Assembly (NCBI GenBank): GCA_030447045.1
Contig: JAUJMB010000097.1
Location: forward strand, 1-5,979
Origin: Rubrobacteraceae bacterium
GTDB taxonomy: Bacteria; Actinomycetota; Rubrobacteria; Rubrobacterales; Rubrobacteraceae
Reading direction: 5' to 3'
DNA: 5,979 nt
Each line of letters begins with the position of its first letter. Position 1 is the stretch's first letter. The notes below the pieces were generated by a model, which saw only the letters and a program-made list of their open reading frames with translations, was not told the origin of the DNA and did no database searches. The position numbers and the translations under genes are program-made. This document shows positions 5,195 to 5,979 of this stretch, piece after piece.

Positions 5195-5979
5195 CTACGT
5201 CGCCATAAACGGCGTCGTGGCGTACTGGAGGAGGCCGCCGATCCCGGCGGCCTCCTCGCCGAGCTCCATCCGGAGGCGATCCTCGCGCCCGACAAAGCCG
5301 AACTGCCGGAAGAGATCGTGGGAGGGGCAGCCGTCCGGACCGGTGGCGATGGCGCGGACCGGGGCGTCGCCCGCCGCTTCGAGGGCGCGGAGGAGCAGGC
5401 GCCGGGCCGCTTCGGTGGTCTTCGCGGCGAAGGGGCCGAGCCGGACGGGGGGGTGCGAGGCGTCCAGGATCAGGTACCCCTCCACCCTCCCGGCCGCGTC
5501 CCTCGCCACGAACCCCCGCCCGGAGCGCAGCCCGAGGGCGGAGAAGATGAGGGGCGAGCGGTCCGCCCCGTGGCCCCAGAGGTCCAAGCCGTAAAGCTCG
5601 GGCAGGTCCCCGAACCGCAGCGTGTCGACCCGACGGACGTCCGCGCTTTTGGTCGCGGCTCTCCGCACGGGCCCATCGAGCCGGTAGACCGTGCGCCGCC
5701 CCACCTCCCTGAAACCCAGGGATCTGTAGATGCCCTCCGCGGGTCCGGTGGCGTAGAGCCGAACCGTCTCTGTCTCGCGGCTCCTGAGATACGCCACGGC
5801 CCAGGCCGAGAGCTCCCTGCCGAGGCCGAGGCCCCGGTGGTCGTGGTGGACGGCCAGGTGGCACAGGATGCCGACCGCCCCGAGCGGCACCGCCCCGACC
5901 ATCCCGGCGAGCCCGCCGTCTGGTGCCTCGGCCACGAACCACCGGGCGTCGCGGACGCCGCGCAGGAGGTCGAAAGCCC
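5195..5979 (-). CDS. Two-domain GNAT-family N-acetyltransferase (N-terminus cut by window edge)
   Basis: The minus-strand frame enters open at the window edge and runs 260 codons to TAG at 5197-5195. Residues ~1-105 of the visible part are a GNAT domain. HLAVHHDHRGLGLG contains the acetyl-CoA pyrophosphate-binding pattern R-x-x-G-x-G at 48-53, and AEGIYRSLGF is the usual late-domain segment. From ~115 to the end is a second, divergent domain (LPELYGLDLWGHGADRS, then ARDAAGRVEGYLIL, then HDLFRQFGFVGRED). It resembles the C-terminal Acetyltransf_18 half of YitH-like proteins. The acetyl acceptor cannot be told. An estimated 30-45 N-terminal residues lie outside the window. The gene precedes proS by 56 bp on the same strand, so the two may be cotranscribed. 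A perfect 13-bp inverted repeat lies in its last codons. GTG 5935 is an internal valine codon, not the start: coding similarity continues upstream of it. Confidence 0.9.
   Translation of the reverse strand, partial: AFDLLRGVRDARWFVAEAPDGGLAGMVGAVPLGAVGILCHLAVHHDHRGLGLGRELSAWAVAYLRSRETETVRLYATGPAEGIYRSLGFREVGRRTVYRLDGPVRRAATKSADVRRVDTLRFGDLPELYGLDLWGHGADRSPLIFSALGLRSGRGFVARDAAGRVEGYLILDASHPPVRLGPFAAKTTEAARRLLLRALEAAGDAPVRAIATGPDGCPSHDLFRQFGFVGREDRLRMELGEEAAGIGGLLQYATTPFMAT
5228..5257 (-). repeat. Perfect 13-bp hairpin at the 3' end of the GNAT gene, upstream of proS
   Basis: GAGGAGGCCGCCG (5228-5240) and CGGCGGCCTCCTC (5245-5257) are exact inverted complements around a 4-nt loop (GGAT on the minus strand). 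The element encodes the Glu-Glu-Ala-Ala-Gly-Ile-Gly-Gly-Leu-Leu stretch near the GNAT C-terminus. It lies about 30 nt before that stop and 90 nt before the proS ATG. No U-tract follows, so it is not a standard intrinsic terminator. It could stabilise mRNA or affect readthrough into proS, or be a by-product of GC-rich coding sequence. Confidence 0.5.

Noticed and set aside
5139..5257. T-box or attenuator controlling proS.
   Set aside because: No T-box core sequence, no specifier stem and no terminator U-tract are visible in the 56-bp gap or around the upstream hairpin.
5139..5942. The proS frame stays open for about 268 codons upstream of ATG 5138, suggesting an N-terminal fusion.
   Set aside because: The extension is Arg/Gly/Pro-rich without recognisable domains, overlaps the real GNAT gene in another frame, and the ATG at 5138 has a well-placed GGAGG. 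It is an open frame by high-GC bias.

Overview
This is a GC-rich bacterial chromosome segment with ordinary housekeeping and accessory genes packed closely together. The codon use combines very high GC with frequent AGG (Arg) and ATA (Ile). In the dehydratase gene 4 of the 11 Ile codons are ATA. GTG and TTG starts are also used. This mix suggests a deep-branching actinobacterium of the Rubrobacter type. That assignment is an inference from composition and gene content, not from a marker gene. No phage, IS, CRISPR, tRNA or rRNA gene is visible.

Layout: (1) Positions 1-823, minus strand: a lipoprotein with an AMIN-like domain and a Gmad2 immunoglobulin-like domain, cut off at its C-terminus by the window edge. 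(2) 824-999: a divergent control region with a perfect TATAAT on each strand and a 9-bp direct repeat with an 11-bp period. (3) 1000-1968, plus strand: a short PLP-dependent threonine/serine dehydratase without an ACT domain, carrying some serine-racemase-like residues. (4) 5979-1955, minus strand: four genes in the order GNAT acetyltransferase (5' end missing), prolyl-tRNA synthetase (proS), HIT-family hydrolase/transferase, MOSC-domain protein. The last of these overlaps the convergent dehydratase gene by 14 bp.

The GNAT and proS genes are 56 bp apart and HIT and MOSC overlap by 4 bp, so each pair is probably cotranscribed. The proS-HIT gap of about 134 bp holds a perfect REP-like palindrome with an abutting GTAG and a possible promoter, so HIT-MOSC may also be expressed on its own. 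A second perfect hairpin (13-bp stem, 4-nt loop) lies in the last codons of the GNAT gene, upstream of proS.

I see no convincing new multi-gene system. The items most worth a second look are the REP-like element, the hairpin before proS, the serine-racemase-like residues of the dehydratase, the divergent promoter region, and the architecture of the lipoprotein.
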